A DNA stretch of 47,444 nt from Candidatus Thorarchaeota archaeon (GTDB taxonomy: Archaea; Asgardarchaeota; Thorarchaeia; Thorarchaeales; Thorarchaeaceae): contig SDOA01000016.1 of assembly GCA_004524595.1 (NCBI GenBank), positions 1 through 47,444 on the forward strand, written 5' to 3'. The notes beneath the pieces were generated by a model, which saw only the letters and a program-made list of their open reading frames with translations, ran no database searches and was not told the origin of the DNA. The translations under genes were made by a program, and so were the position numbers. Each line of letters opens with the position of its first letter. Positions within the stretch are counted from its first letter, which is position 1. Positions 1-7,802 of this stretch are shown here, piece after piece.

Positions 1-35
1 TAAACGATTGCTAAACTAGAAGATAGGTCTACTAC

Positions 36-998
36 CTAAGGTAAGACACCCAACATCATGAGCGGAAAGATGACGGTAGCATCACCGATAACGGTTTCAA
101 AATTAGCCTCAGCCTGCACCTTCTGCCAAGAGACCCCTTCAACCAAAGGGGCGCCTCCAACACTCCCACCCTCAGGACGATCAAGAGTGATTTGAACAGC
201 CATGTCGAGACCTCCACGGAGGATAGTCGAGCCCATGGTGAAGTGTTTCGTGAGACCACCACCAAGCATAATTGCACCAGTCTTCTTTGTCTGAGTCACA
301 ATCTCACCAAGAATTCGAAGGTCTTTCACAAAATCAAGAGCAAGCTTCTTTGTGGTACTGTATGTATAGAGATGGAACCCAAGCATTGAGTCCATCAGTC
401 CTGGAGAGAAGATAGGGATGTTGTTCAATGCGGCTTGGTGAACAATGGATGTTTCATCTTTTACTGTCAGTCCTAGTTCAAGGAGAAATTCACTTGGAGC
501 GAGTGTTGTCATCTTTTCTTGGGGGAGTGTGTCGAGAAAGCCATAGACACCCTTCTCGAATTTTTCAAAGTCTTCCTCTTTGACGAAGATATCAGCGATA
601 CGACCCATCCCAGCCGCTCGAAGGTCATAATCATCCTTTCCTTGAGGAACACGATAGTGAGCACCTCCAAATGCCTCTACCAGATCGTGAACAATATTTG
701 CACCACTGGTGACTATAGTATCAATATGCTTTTGTTTAACAAGATGGCAGATGATGGCACGAAGACCCCCAGGAACCATCGGTCCTGACATAGATAAATA
801 TGTGAAACAGTCAGGGTCTTCAAACATACGTTGAACTATGTCAGTAGCCCTGCCTAAACGGCCAGCTCCAAGGACCCCAACTTCATTCATTGCTTTAAGA
901 AATGATGAGAGTTCTTTAGCCTTTAAGGGGTCAACATGATGCACTCTCTCCAAGCTTGTCACCACAGCTGAAGACCATCTAATATCATGATAAGTCAT
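36..998 (-). CDS. dys: Deoxyhypusine synthase
   Basis: Transfers the aminobutyl group of spermidine to a lysine of translation factor aIF5A, the first step of hypusine formation; cytosolic and NAD-dependent. The protein shows the family's N-terminal SGPMVPGGLR block, the TSGANIVHD NAD-site motif and the C-terminal GGSVGGAP...EGVSWQKVQ block, whose Lys corresponds to the catalytic lysine of human DHS (Lys329). The reading frame continues upstream to a TTG at 1067, but those 23 extra residues are Pro/Gly-rich and unlike the family, so the ATG at 998 (MTYHDIRW...) is preferred; neither start has a clear Shine-Dalgarno. It gives about 320 residues, the usual archaeal length. It stands alone, divergent from the membrane-protein gene at 1301. 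Confidence 0.93.
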   Translation of the reverse strand: MTYHDIRWSSAVVTSLERVHHVDPLKAKELSSFLKAMNEVGVLGAGRLGRATDIVQRMFEDPDCFTYLSMSGPMVPGGLRAIICHLVKQKHIDTIVTSGANIVHDLVEAFGGAHYRVPQGKDDYDLRAAGMGRIADIFVKEEDFEKFEKGVYGFLDTLPQEKMTTLAPSEFLLELGLTVKDETSIVHQAALNNIPIFSPGLMDSMLGFHLYTYSTTKKLALDFVKDLRILGEIVTQTKKTGAIMLGGGLTKHFTMGSTILRGGLDMAVQITLDRPEGGSVGGAPLVEGVSWQKVQAEANFETVIGDATVIFPLMMLGVLP

Positions 999-1269
999 TC
1001 TGTGGGGAGAAAGAGAGGAGGCGAGTCCGGGTCGTTTTCCGGGAGGGTAAAAGCCGGACCCGCGCAATCCAAAATAGACCGTTCATTTTTGTCGGTAAAG
1101 TTCACCTTGCGGGGCTTTACCCACGTAAGAACGGCACTGAGTCAAATAGACCCTATAATTGTTATGTAAACAGAAGGGTTCAGTCTTTTTGTAATTGTCT
1201 ATCTACTGGAACAAACGAGGCCATCCTAGGGAGAACACCGAAACTATTTCAGATTCGCGTTATTCCATA

Positions 1270-1276
1270 TATTTAA
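1270..1276 (+). promoter_or_regulatory. TATA box for the membrane protein at 1301
   Basis: An ATTTAAA box inside atatatttaaacg lies about 28 nt upstream of the ATG at 1301, so the transcript would be nearly leaderless. The remainder of 1068-1288 shows no ORF or RNA that I can support. Confidence 0.5.
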
Positions 1277-1300
1277 ACGAAATAATTAATGGGAGAACAC

Positions 1301-1924
1301 ATGCAGACTCTCACTGGTGTCGTTCCATTCGCTATTGTGCTATTGTATTTGACCATGCAGACCTTATGGCTCATCATAGGCCGCATCTCTCGAGATAGAT
1401 ATCTTCGTGATATCATGAGTTTTAGAACTCCTACTTCAGCGCTATCACGATATTATGGCTGGCGTGTTGAAAATTCTGCAAACGGGATTGTTGAAGGATT
1501 TGTTTTAGTGTTTGTCTTGATAATTGTAGTAATAGGTCTCGGATTAGTTGTGTTCACAATTGATCTTGTCATTCAATCATTTCCAATCATTGTCTTCGTC
1601 GTATTATTTTCGCTTTTGAGCACAGCCCAACAAGTCTGGAGGGTGAAGGAGATTATCGATAAAGAAACAAGAATAGTTACATCTATCAAGACATCAAATG
1701 ATAAGATAGGAGTCGCAAAAAGTATGGTTGATGAGCTCTATGACCAAGGCGCGTTAGGGGATGGGCGGACTTGGTTCGCTCTCTTCAAACTTGCACAAAA
1801 ACGGGACCAGACTGGATGGGCCATAAAAGATGTTCTTATTGAAAAAGGCAAAGAAGAAGACATAAGGATACAGGAACCGAGTAAAGATACATCTTCTACC
1901 GATAGTGGTCCAGAGATTAGTTAA
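1301..1924 (+). CDS. Membrane protein of unknown function
   Basis: Not a family I recognise. About 207 residues: a short N-terminal hydrophobic helix (roughly residues 5-25), an amphipathic loop containing RYYGWRVENSANGIVEG, two close transmembrane helices (about 68-110), then a charged soluble C-terminal half that ends in an acidic, Ser/Thr-rich tail. The segment after the last helix (IIDKETRIVTSIKTSNDKIG) looks coiled. An in-frame ATG at 1289 exists, but GGGAG at 1291-1295 lies 5 nt before the ATG at 1301, which is therefore chosen. It is followed by eL33 after 79 bases with a separate promoter, so the two are probably not one operon. Confidence 0.7.
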   Translation: MQTLTGVVPFAIVLLYLTMQTLWLIIGRISRDRYLRDIMSFRTPTSALSRYYGWRVENSANGIVEGFVLVFVLIIVVIGLGLVVFTIDLVIQSFPIIVFVVLFSLLSTAQQVWRVKEIIDKETRIVTSIKTSNDKIGVAKSMVDELYDQGALGDGRTWFALFKLAQKRDQTGWAIKDVLIEKGKEEDIRIQEPSKDTSSTDSGPEIS

Positions 1925-1950
1925 TTCATAACAGAGTTCATTCAGTAAGT

Positions 1951-1959
1951 CTTATATCC
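1951..1959 (+). promoter_or_regulatory. TATA box for the eL33 gene
   Basis: CTTATATCC lies about 50 nt before the eL33 ATG and about 40 nt before its GGAG ribosome-binding site (1991-1994); it is the only TATA-like site in this short intergenic stretch. Confidence 0.4.
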
Positions 1960-2003
1960 AAATCCTCAGGCGTCAACGAGAACTCCAATAGGAGACAGAC
2001 CAG

Positions 2004-2288
2004 ATGTCCAAGAAAACCACATCAACAGGCCGAAGAGGCGTTGTCACAAGTTATCGCAGAGGAAAACATCTTCAGCATCCAAACCAGGTTATTTTAGTAT
2101 TTGATGATGTGAAGACTAGATCTGAGGCTTCAGCTATTGTTGGTCGTAAGGTGAAATGGACTGCAGGTGAAGATACTGAGATTTTAGGAAAAGTGCTTGG
2201 CCCTCATGGAAATAGTGGTGCAGTACGAGCAAAGTTCCGCACGAATCTTCCTGGTCAAGCTATTGGCACTCCGGTCACACTTGTGTAG
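2004..2288 (+). CDS. rpl35ae: Large ribosomal subunit protein eL33 (L35Ae)
   Basis: Small basic 94-residue protein of the 60S-type large subunit, present in eukaryotes and only some archaea. The diagnostic core is visible: NQVILVFDDVKTRSEA, then GRKVKWTAG, and KVLGPHGNSGAVRAKFR followed by LPGQAIGT, which together form the L35Ae beta-barrel. Length is normal for archaeal eL33. GGAG at 1991-1994 precedes the ATG by 9 nt. An AT-rich hairpin follows the stop at once, then an apparent box C/D sRNA, so ribosomal-protein and rRNA-modification genes lie side by side here. Confidence 0.96.
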   Translation: MSKKTTSTGRRGVVTSYRRGKHLQHPNQVILVFDDVKTRSEASAIVGRKVKWTAGEDTEILGKVLGPHGNSGAVRAKFRTNLPGQAIGTPVTLV

Positions 2289-2304
2289 AACTTCACGAAG
2301 TTTT
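2289..2304 (+). terminator. Hairpin plus T-run after eL33
   Basis: AACTTC (2289-2294) and GAAGTT (2297-2302) form a 6-bp inverted repeat directly at the eL33 stop codon, followed by TTTT. The loop is only 2 nt, so the T-rich run may matter more than the hairpin. TTTTATC at 2301-2307 could also act as TATA box for the sRNA that begins near 2331. Confidence 0.4.
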
Positions 2305-2330
2305 ATCAATACTTCAATAGATGTCTAATT

Positions 2331-2402
2331 GGCCTCAATGATGTGTAATGGCTACTTAAACTCGAATAGAGTGATGAAGTATCATAGTTAAGCTGAGGGG
2401 CC
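2331..2402 (+). ncRNA. Box C/D guide sRNA, candidate (23S helix 69 2'-O-methylation)
   Basis: A 72-nt element in the gap after eL33 has the full layout of an archaeal C/D sRNA. The terminal stem is GGCCTC (2331-2336) with GGGGCC (2397-2402), 6 bp. Box C is ATGATGT (2338-2344), internal box C' is a perfect GTGATGA (2371-2377), and box D is CTGA (2393-2396). Stem, 3-nt loop, GA and CUGA are spaced as in a kink-turn. The D guide (2378-2392) contains TCATAGTTA (2382-2390), complementary to UAACUAUGA of archaeal/eukaryotic 23S helix 69; the fifth base before box D (2388) pairs with the equivalent of E. coli A1913 (yeast Am2256). Box D' is degenerate, possibly TCGA at 2362-2365. rRNA sequence is from memory. 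Confidence 0.6.
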
Positions 2403-2439
2403 ACTATTATTGCAGTAGATTGTTTCCGGATGGTAGAAT

Positions 2440-3021
2440 ATGATTGAGTGGATTGGATACTTTGTAGCCTACTTTCTTGCAGGATTCACGCTAAAAATGG
2501 GTGATGATCTTCTTGATGTGTTCAAGAGACCGTCCTTAGCTTGGATCCCACTTGCGGTATCAGGGCTGTTGTTTGGATTAATAATGACCATCACTGAGTA
2601 TGATCTAGCTCTACTGGTGAGCATCATTATTGGAGTTGTTGTTTCAGGAAAAGTGAATCGACCCCAATTTTCAGTTGGATTTGTTTCTATTTTTGGAATC
2701 ATTATCCTATTCGGATTACCAACCATTACTGCTTGGTTAGACTGGCTGGCATTAGTAGTAATGATGTTTCTATCTGCTGTATTAGACGAAAAGGGAAATG
2801 ATTGGGCCAATCCAGAGATATCGCCAAGAGCCTACCAATTCTTTCAATACCGGTTTACCATGAAGGTATCAGTACTCTTGTTATCTATTCCATGGCCACT
2901 CTTATTACCAGCCGCAATTGGGCTCTGGTTTTTTGATACAGGTTACGAAATAATGGAGTGGAGTGGAAGACAACTACAAAGTTCTCAGAAAAAGTTGGAC
3001 ACTTCTTTGACAGGTGTCTAA
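2440..3021 (+). CDS. Polytopic membrane protein, unknown function
   Basis: 193 residues with about five hydrophobic segments (near residues 3-20, 35-52, 56-70, 78-94 and 98-115) and a longer C-terminal pair (about 143-168). Two acidic motifs at membrane borders stand out: KMGDDLLD (residues 19-26) and VLDEKGNDW (about 114-122), with GKVNRPQF between them. Paired Asp clusters on a polytopic protein suggest a metal-dependent membrane enzyme, for example one handling prenyl or phospholipid substrates, but this is only an inference and the UbiA motifs are not matched. It is probably its own transcript, downstream of the candidate sRNA. Confidence 0.75.
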   Translation: MIEWIGYFVAYFLAGFTLKMGDDLLDVFKRPSLAWIPLAVSGLLFGLIMTITEYDLALLVSIIIGVVVSGKVNRPQFSVGFVSIFGIIILFGLPTITAWLDWLALVVMMFLSAVLDEKGNDWANPEISPRAYQFFQYRFTMKVSVLLLSIPWPLLLPAAIGLWFFDTGYEIMEWSGRQLQSSQKKLDTSLTGV

Positions 3022-3105
3022 AGAATGTGCGGATTGTGCTATACTATCAGAGAAGGATGAGAGAATGACGTGGTAAGATACGGAAGAGACCTCACAGAGT
3101 CAGTT

Positions 3106-3122
3106 CCAAGGCCATTTCTTGG
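3106..3122. terminator. Short inverted repeat between convergent genes
   Basis: CCAAG (3106-3110) pairs with CTTGG (3118-3122) around a 7-nt loop; one wobble pair and one more pair extend it. It lies between the converging membrane-protein and radical SAM genes. The stretch 3022-3180 holds no credible gene. Confidence 0.25.
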
Positions 3123-3180
3123 GAGAGCACTACTCTGATGTCAAGATTAACATACGTACAATGAACGGAGTGAAGAGGAT

Positions 3181-4188
3181 TCAGGACAGTTCTTGAAATG
3201 CAAGACTGCAACAGACATCTCTGAAGACAGGTTCAAGTCCTTTACTCTTGGCAAAATCAACACCATCTTGACTAATCATTGCAACACCATTTGCACCACT
3301 CTTAATGGCAAATAAATCGGTATCTATCTTATGCTGACCCATTGGTCGCGCGCAACCAAGTAGAAGTGGGATATTGGAGAAGCCTAATCTAGCGATGGTC
3401 ATGATTCTTCCAATACTCATGGGAGAGGGAGGTTTTACATTTTTCATGGATGTTCCTCTGATAGGTGTTAGTACAATAATGACCAGAGCAGAAGGACTGC
3501 CTTGAGAGATTATATCGAGAGCCTCAATCTCTCCCTTCAGACTTCCATAATCGAGCCCTACTATGACATGGGGAACTGTTGGGACTTTGTGGGCTTCTAA
3601 AATATCTAGAGAGAGCCTCATCTTTGATGGACCGTCTGGAATGTGATATACATTTTCTGACACGGTGGTGTCACCAATTATGTCAAGCATTGCCGCATCA
3701 ATTCCAGCCTCAGAGAGATGACGCGCGGTCTCAGGGGTTACAAGACCAGTATGAACTACCACCAGTAGATCAAGCTCTTTCTTCACACGCCTGATTGTTT
3801 CACCAAATCGTTCGAGTGGGACATGACCTGTTGAAATGGAGCCTCCACTGATCAAGACTCCCTCTCCGCCAAGATCCTTAATCTCCTTACACCGATTAAA
3901 CAATGATTCAGGTGTGGACGTGGATTCCATTCCTTTTAGAAGCTGCCCTTTACAGTGTTCACAATTTAAAGAGCAGGAGGTTCCAGTAATACTCAATGAG
4001 AGAAAGTTATGCGGGGTTGATTGACTGTGATTTGGGATTTTATAGGGATATGCTGTTGGACTGTAACATAGTAATTTGTTCTCGAAATTGGCAAGTCTAG
4101 TAGCAAATGCTTGTTTCATCCATTGTTCAAACTCGGTATCCGAGGCAGTGAGAATTGTCTGTCCGTCTTTAAGAATATTGAAGACCAA
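3181..4188 (-). CDS. Radical SAM protein (biotin-synthase-like, possibly LipS-type)
   Basis: 335 residues with the radical SAM cluster motif CSLNCEHC (Cys72, Cys76, Cys79), followed by the GGEGVLISGG turn that usually contacts SAM and a TIM-barrel-like alternation of strands and helices. Further cysteines at 41, 100, 279, 326 and 327 could ligate an auxiliary iron-sulfur cluster. The overall look, with FLSLSITGTSCSLNC, matches archaeal proteins annotated as biotin-synthase homologues, a group that I recall includes the archaeal lipoyl synthases LipS1/LipS2; no lipoate gene lies nearby, so the substrate is open. The start is a TTG with AGGGG 8 nt upstream. It is divergent from the acetyl-CoA synthetase genes. 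Confidence 0.85.
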   Translation of the reverse strand: MVFNILKDGQTILTASDTEFEQWMKQAFATRLANFENKLLCYSPTAYPYKIPNHSQSTPHNFLSLSITGTSCSLNCEHCKGQLLKGMESTSTPESLFNRCKEIKDLGGEGVLISGGSISTGHVPLERFGETIRRVKKELDLLVVVHTGLVTPETARHLSEAGIDAAMLDIIGDTTVSENVYHIPDGPSKMRLSLDILEAHKVPTVPHVIVGLDYGSLKGEIEALDIISQGSPSALVIIVLTPIRGTSMKNVKPPSPMSIGRIMTIARLGFSNIPLLLGCARPMGQHKIDTDLFAIKSGANGVAMISQDGVDFAKSKGLEPVFRDVCCSLAFQELS

Positions 4189-4307
4189 AATTATTCCCCT
4201 GTGTAGCTGACCTGATTTTTGTTATTAGAATTACCTATATGCCACATGACAAAGAACAAGTACTGCTTAATGTCCAAATCAATTAATTCATCATAGGCTA
4301 ACTGAGT

Positions 4308-5759
4308 GTGTTAACCGTGTCCTGTGGGTCAACCGAACTATTGGATTTATTCTTTAATGCGAAGAGTGTCGCGATATATGGAGCATCAACAAGTCAGAAT
4401 AGTGTAGGACAAGCAATAATTCAAAACTTCATCAAACCTCAATACACTGGAAAAATCTATGCTATCAATCCTAAATATGATCAGGTGTTAGGCGTTCCCT
4501 GTTTCCCAACCCTGCAAGATATCAAAGAGCCAGTTGATCTTGTTGTTGTCGCAGTGCCAGCAAGAATTACACCCCGTGTTTTTGAGGATATTGCTGCTAA
4601 AGGAACCAAAGCCGCAATCATCATTTCTGGAGGATTTTCTGAAACAGGACCTGCAGGAGCAGAATTAGAAGAAGAAGTTGTGGCTATTGCGAAAAAACAT
4701 GGTATTCGTGTGATTGGTCCTAATTGTGTCGGAATAATAGATACTCGTAGCCATATTGACACGTTCTTCTTGCCAGAATATCGGTGTGGAAGACCCAGAC
4801 CGAGTAACGTAGCTAATATCTCATTAGTTTCTCAATCAGGTGCTTTTGCTGCTGCAATCTCCGATTGGACTGCAGAACTTGGTCTTGGAATTAGTAAATT
4901 GATCAGTCTTGGAAACAAATGTGATGTAGATGATGATGATTTGCTCTGTTTTCTTGCAGAAGACACCACAACTCAAGTAATATGCTATTATACAGAAGGA
5001 TATGATTCGAGCAAAGGTAGAACATTCTTTGATACCGCCAAGGATGTCACTCCACATAAACCGATTTTAGTAGTGAAATCAGGAAGGGGACAGAGAGCAA
5101 GAGCTGCAGCAAGTTCGCACACAGGGTCTCTGGCTGGATCTGATAGGATAGCTAATGCTGCATACAAACAGGCTGGAATCATTAGAACTGATAATTTCGA
5201 GCAAATGTTTGACATGGCAAAAGCGCTGGCAATGCAACCTCCCGCAAAAGGTGATAGGGTCCTTATGATTACAAACGGAGGTGGTCTTGGTGTAATGACC
5301 ACTGATGCACTAGAGGCATTAGGATTGACAATACCAAGTCCATCAAATGAACTTGAAGAGAGATTCCATCAATATTTGCCTAGTTATTGTGCAGTAAGTA
5401 ATCCTATTGATGTCGTAGGTGATACCGATGCTTCACGATACGATATAGTATTTAGAGAAGCTATTGAGAGTGGTGAGTACGATATGTTTGTAGTCGGGAT
5501 GCTCTTACAGACCCCAAGTCTAGGAATGGACATTACAAATGTCATCGCTAACCATCAGCGCCAATCAGGATTGCCATTCATTGTTGTCTCAATGGGTGGA
5601 AGTTTCACCACAAAGGCTGGTGAGATTATGGAACTAATGGGCGTACCAACTTATGCTACTGGCGAGAAAGCAGCACTTGCTGCAAAGGGTCTGGTACAAT
5701 ATGGTGAAATAAAGTATGGAGAAAAATTCAACAAGACAATGGACTCTGATAAACCATAA
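4308..5759 (+). CDS. acdA: ADP-forming acetate-CoA ligase, alpha subunit
   Basis: Catalytic and CoA-binding subunit of ADP-forming acetyl-CoA synthetase, which converts acetyl-CoA (or other acyl-CoA), ADP and phosphate to acid, CoA and ATP: a main substrate-level phosphorylation step in fermenting archaea. It shows the N-terminal CoA-binding Rossmann domain (SVAIYGAS, residues 20-27), the GPNCVGI motif (138-144), and the phospho-accepting histidine in SSHTGSLAGSD (His271), as in the Pyrococcus enzyme. At 483 residues it is the stand-alone alpha type, not the alpha-beta fusion. The start is a GTG; a second GTG three codons on (4317) is equally possible, and the family usually begins near LLDLFFNAKSV. 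The beta gene follows 44 bases later. Confidence 0.95.
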   Translation: MLTVSCGSTELLDLFFNAKSVAIYGASTSQNSVGQAIIQNFIKPQYTGKIYAINPKYDQVLGVPCFPTLQDIKEPVDLVVVAVPARITPRVFEDIAAKGTKAAIIISGGFSETGPAGAELEEEVVAIAKKHGIRVIGPNCVGIIDTRSHIDTFFLPEYRCGRPRPSNVANISLVSQSGAFAAAISDWTAELGLGISKLISLGNKCDVDDDDLLCFLAEDTTTQVICYYTEGYDSSKGRTFFDTAKDVTPHKPILVVKSGRGQRARAAASSHTGSLAGSDRIANAAYKQAGIIRTDNFEQMFDMAKALAMQPPAKGDRVLMITNGGGLGVMTTDALEALGLTIPSPSNELEERFHQYLPSYCAVSNPIDVVGDTDASRYDIVFREAIESGEYDMFVVGMLLQTPSLGMDITNVIANHQRQSGLPFIVVSMGGSFTTKAGEIMELMGVPTYATGEKAALAAKGLVQYGEIKYGEKFNKTMDSDKP

Positions 5760-5803
5760 AAGGAACAAATAAAGTCAGGAATTCAAGCGAGGTCGACAAA
5801 GAG

Positions 5804-6529
5804 ATGAAGGAAGCAAAGAAGATCTTCAAGACAGCCCTTGAAGAGGGTAGAACATTTGTTCTAGAACATGAAGCAAAGGACATAATGAAAGCATATGGCA
5901 TCCCAATTCCTCCTTATGAAACAGCAATCAATGCAGAAGAAGCTGTTGCCAAATCAAAAGAGATTGGATTTCCAGTCGTACTCAAGATTCTTTCAAAAGA
6001 TATCCTACACAAATCCGATGCAGGAGGCGTAAAGATTAATCTGAAGAGTGAGGAGGATGTTAGAAAAGCCTTCAATATAATTATGGAAAATGCCAAAGAA
6101 TACGGGAAGGAAAAGGGTATTGATGTAGATCTAAGTCGGGGAGTTTTCATATCTGCCTTTGTTGATATGGGTACCGAGATGATTGTTGGTGTGACAAAGG
6201 ATCCTCAATTCGGTCATGCATTAATGACGGGGCTTGGTGGTATCTTTGTTGAGGTCTTGAAGGATGTTTCATTTCGACTTATTCCGTTCAATGAAGTAGA
6301 TGCAAGAGAGATGTTAAGCGAGCTCAAAGCATACAAAATACTCGAGGGAACACGAGGAGAAGCTCCAAGAGACATTGATGCTCTCGTGAAAGTCATGTTA
6401 TCTGTTTCTAAAATGATTGAAGAAAATCCAGAAATTACAGAGCTAGATTGTAATCCAACTTTCGTATATGAAGAAGGAAAGGGAACTCTTGTTGTAGATG
6501 CAAGGATTCTAATCAGTGACTCGAAATAG
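5804..6529 (+). CDS. acdB: ADP-forming acetate-CoA ligase, beta subunit
   Basis: ATP-grasp subunit that binds ADP and accepts the phosphate relayed from the alpha-subunit histidine. 241 residues, typical of separate archaeal beta subunits. His69 in KDILHKSDAGGVKINL is the second phospho-histidine of the relay. Downstream are the ATP-grasp strand motifs GTEMIVGVTKDPQFGHALMT (about 127-146) and the Mg-site ELDCNPTFV near the C-terminus. A GAGGT site lies about 10 nt before the ATG. It forms an operon with the alpha gene and is followed, tail to tail, by the unknown gene at 6534 with only 4 bases between the stops. Confidence 0.95.
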   Translation: MKEAKKIFKTALEEGRTFVLEHEAKDIMKAYGIPIPPYETAINAEEAVAKSKEIGFPVVLKILSKDILHKSDAGGVKINLKSEEDVRKAFNIIMENAKEYGKEKGIDVDLSRGVFISAFVDMGTEMIVGVTKDPQFGHALMTGLGGIFVEVLKDVSFRLIPFNEVDAREMLSELKAYKILEGTRGEAPRDIDALVKVMLSVSKMIEENPEITELDCNPTFVYEEGKGTLVVDARILISDSK

Positions 6530-6533
6530 TTCT

Positions 6534-7730
6534 CTAACTATTGATGATCTGGTATAGAAGAATCAGACCTCTCTTGATATCTGCATCCTCGATTGGAGCA
6601 TTTGGAGTTTCCTTGGTCTTAATTGCGAGAAGCAATAACAGAGCAACAAGTCGCGGTACTAGTCGTGCATATTGAAGTAGAAAGTCTTTATTTCCAGTAG
6701 TGTCTACAATCAGACTCTCGAGTCTTCTGATTAAAAGTTGAATTCGTTCATCAACACCTTTGCTTGGACGTAGTGATTTGAAGATAGTAATTGCTGCTGT
6801 TTCATCTTGTAGAAAATCAGACGAAACTCCTATCTTTTCTATAGTTTCCAAAGCTCCAACTATAACTGTGTCATAGTGCTCTTCTTCAAGCCGATCAATT
6901 CCAAGGCCTACGGCCTGTATTTGTCCAAGCAGTCTAAGCGAGTTTGTCAAAATTGTTCGGGACGCACCAGATGTAGCTTTGGTCATGTTAACTAGATTCG
7001 CTCCGTGAATCTTTTCAAGATTGGCTGCTACGGATATATTCAGCATCTTATCGAACCCTGGAGAGAAGGTCACGCCAGCAGCTCGAGAGAGAATAGGATG
7101 ACTACCAATTTGTCTTACGACTGTAAGTGCTCTGAAATCATTGAAGTTAGCATAGAAAAGCAGAATTCGTACAAAATCATACGCTGTTTCGAAGTCTTCT
7201 TCAGTGGTAACATTTCTTCCTTGTCCTTTGCATGCAAAGGCACTCAATAACGCCCAGGCGGATATCATTCCATTACAGAGAGTTTCAACCTCCTTGGGTG
7301 ACTTGATTTCATGTTCTTCAAGAAAACGGGACAGTTTGTCAGTAGTATTAGAGATTCGTTGAAGTGTTGTGCCGCCAACATGAAGGTCCGCTATGGATTT
7401 AATGAATGCCCTAGCTTCACGTGAGGGAGGTCTCAAGACAAAACCTGGCTCATCTCGAGTTAATGTCCACCATTTGGATGTCGAGGTCACATAATCCAGA
7501 AAATCTACAGCCATTGTGAGATCGGACTGTTCCGCTCCTTTCCGAGAGTCTAAAAGAGGGATGAGCTGCGTTACAAGTGTGAGAAAGCGAGTTAGATGGA
7601 TGGATAGTTTTTCTCCAGCAAAAACATAATCAATGAACCTAGCTACAACTGAATCAATCTGTGCAGGTATTGTCTCATCGAGCTGTATTTGAACGAGACC
7701 TCGATAGACATCAACCGGAGTTCTAGCCAA
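6534..7730 (-). CDS. All-helical protein with four internal helical-hairpin repeats, unknown function
   Basis: 398 residues, no recognised family. I see a repeated pattern of a hydrophobic helix beginning with Arg or Ser, a loop, then an acidic D/E-x-D and a second helix, at about residues 47-82, 154-192, 257-300 and 352-396 (for example QSDLTMAVDFLDYV, EEDFETAYDFVRILLFY and IEDADIKRGLILLYQII). The pattern recalls the helical lid that follows AAA+ ATPases such as MCM or Cdc6, or a histone-fold pair, but there is no Walker motif. The start is TTG with GGAG 11 nt before it; the first internal Met is far inside. The cis-prenyltransferase gene lies downstream after 70 bases with its own promoter orientation unclear. 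Confidence 0.75.
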   Translation of the reverse strand: MARTPVDVYRGLVQIQLDETIPAQIDSVVARFIDYVFAGEKLSIHLTRFLTLVTQLIPLLDSRKGAEQSDLTMAVDFLDYVTSTSKWWTLTRDEPGFVLRPPSREARAFIKSIADLHVGGTTLQRISNTTDKLSRFLEEHEIKSPKEVETLCNGMISAWALLSAFACKGQGRNVTTEEDFETAYDFVRILLFYANFNDFRALTVVRQIGSHPILSRAAGVTFSPGFDKMLNISVAANLEKIHGANLVNMTKATSGASRTILTNSLRLLGQIQAVGLGIDRLEEEHYDTVIVGALETIEKIGVSSDFLQDETAAITIFKSLRPSKGVDERIQLLIRRLESLIVDTTGNKDFLLQYARLVPRLVALLLLLAIKTKETPNAPIEDADIKRGLILLYQIINS

Positions 7731-7763
7731 TGTCTTACAGTCTCCTATTTATTGAGTTTGATG

Positions 7764-7789
7764 TGTGTCATATATAAGACTGTGTCATA
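7764..7789 (-). promoter_or_regulatory. TATA box between two 9-bp direct repeats
   Basis: TGTGTCATA occurs at 7764-7772 and 7781-7789, 17 bases apart, flanking TATATAA (7771-7777). The box is about 45 nt upstream of the TTG of the 398-residue protein gene on the minus strand, so this is likely its promoter with an activator or repressor site. Confidence 0.4.
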
Positions 7790-7802
7790 ATATGTGGCTG
7801 TA

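Noticed and set aside
1195..1398. Plus-strand 67-codon frame overlapping the start of the membrane-protein gene
   Set aside because: Overlaps a better-supported gene with a promoter and ribosome site, and has no recognisable content.
2440..3021. UbiA-type prenyltransferase assignment for the polytopic protein with Asp motifs
   Set aside because: The acidic motifs do not match the NDxxDxxxD and DxxxD spacing, and the protein is too short.
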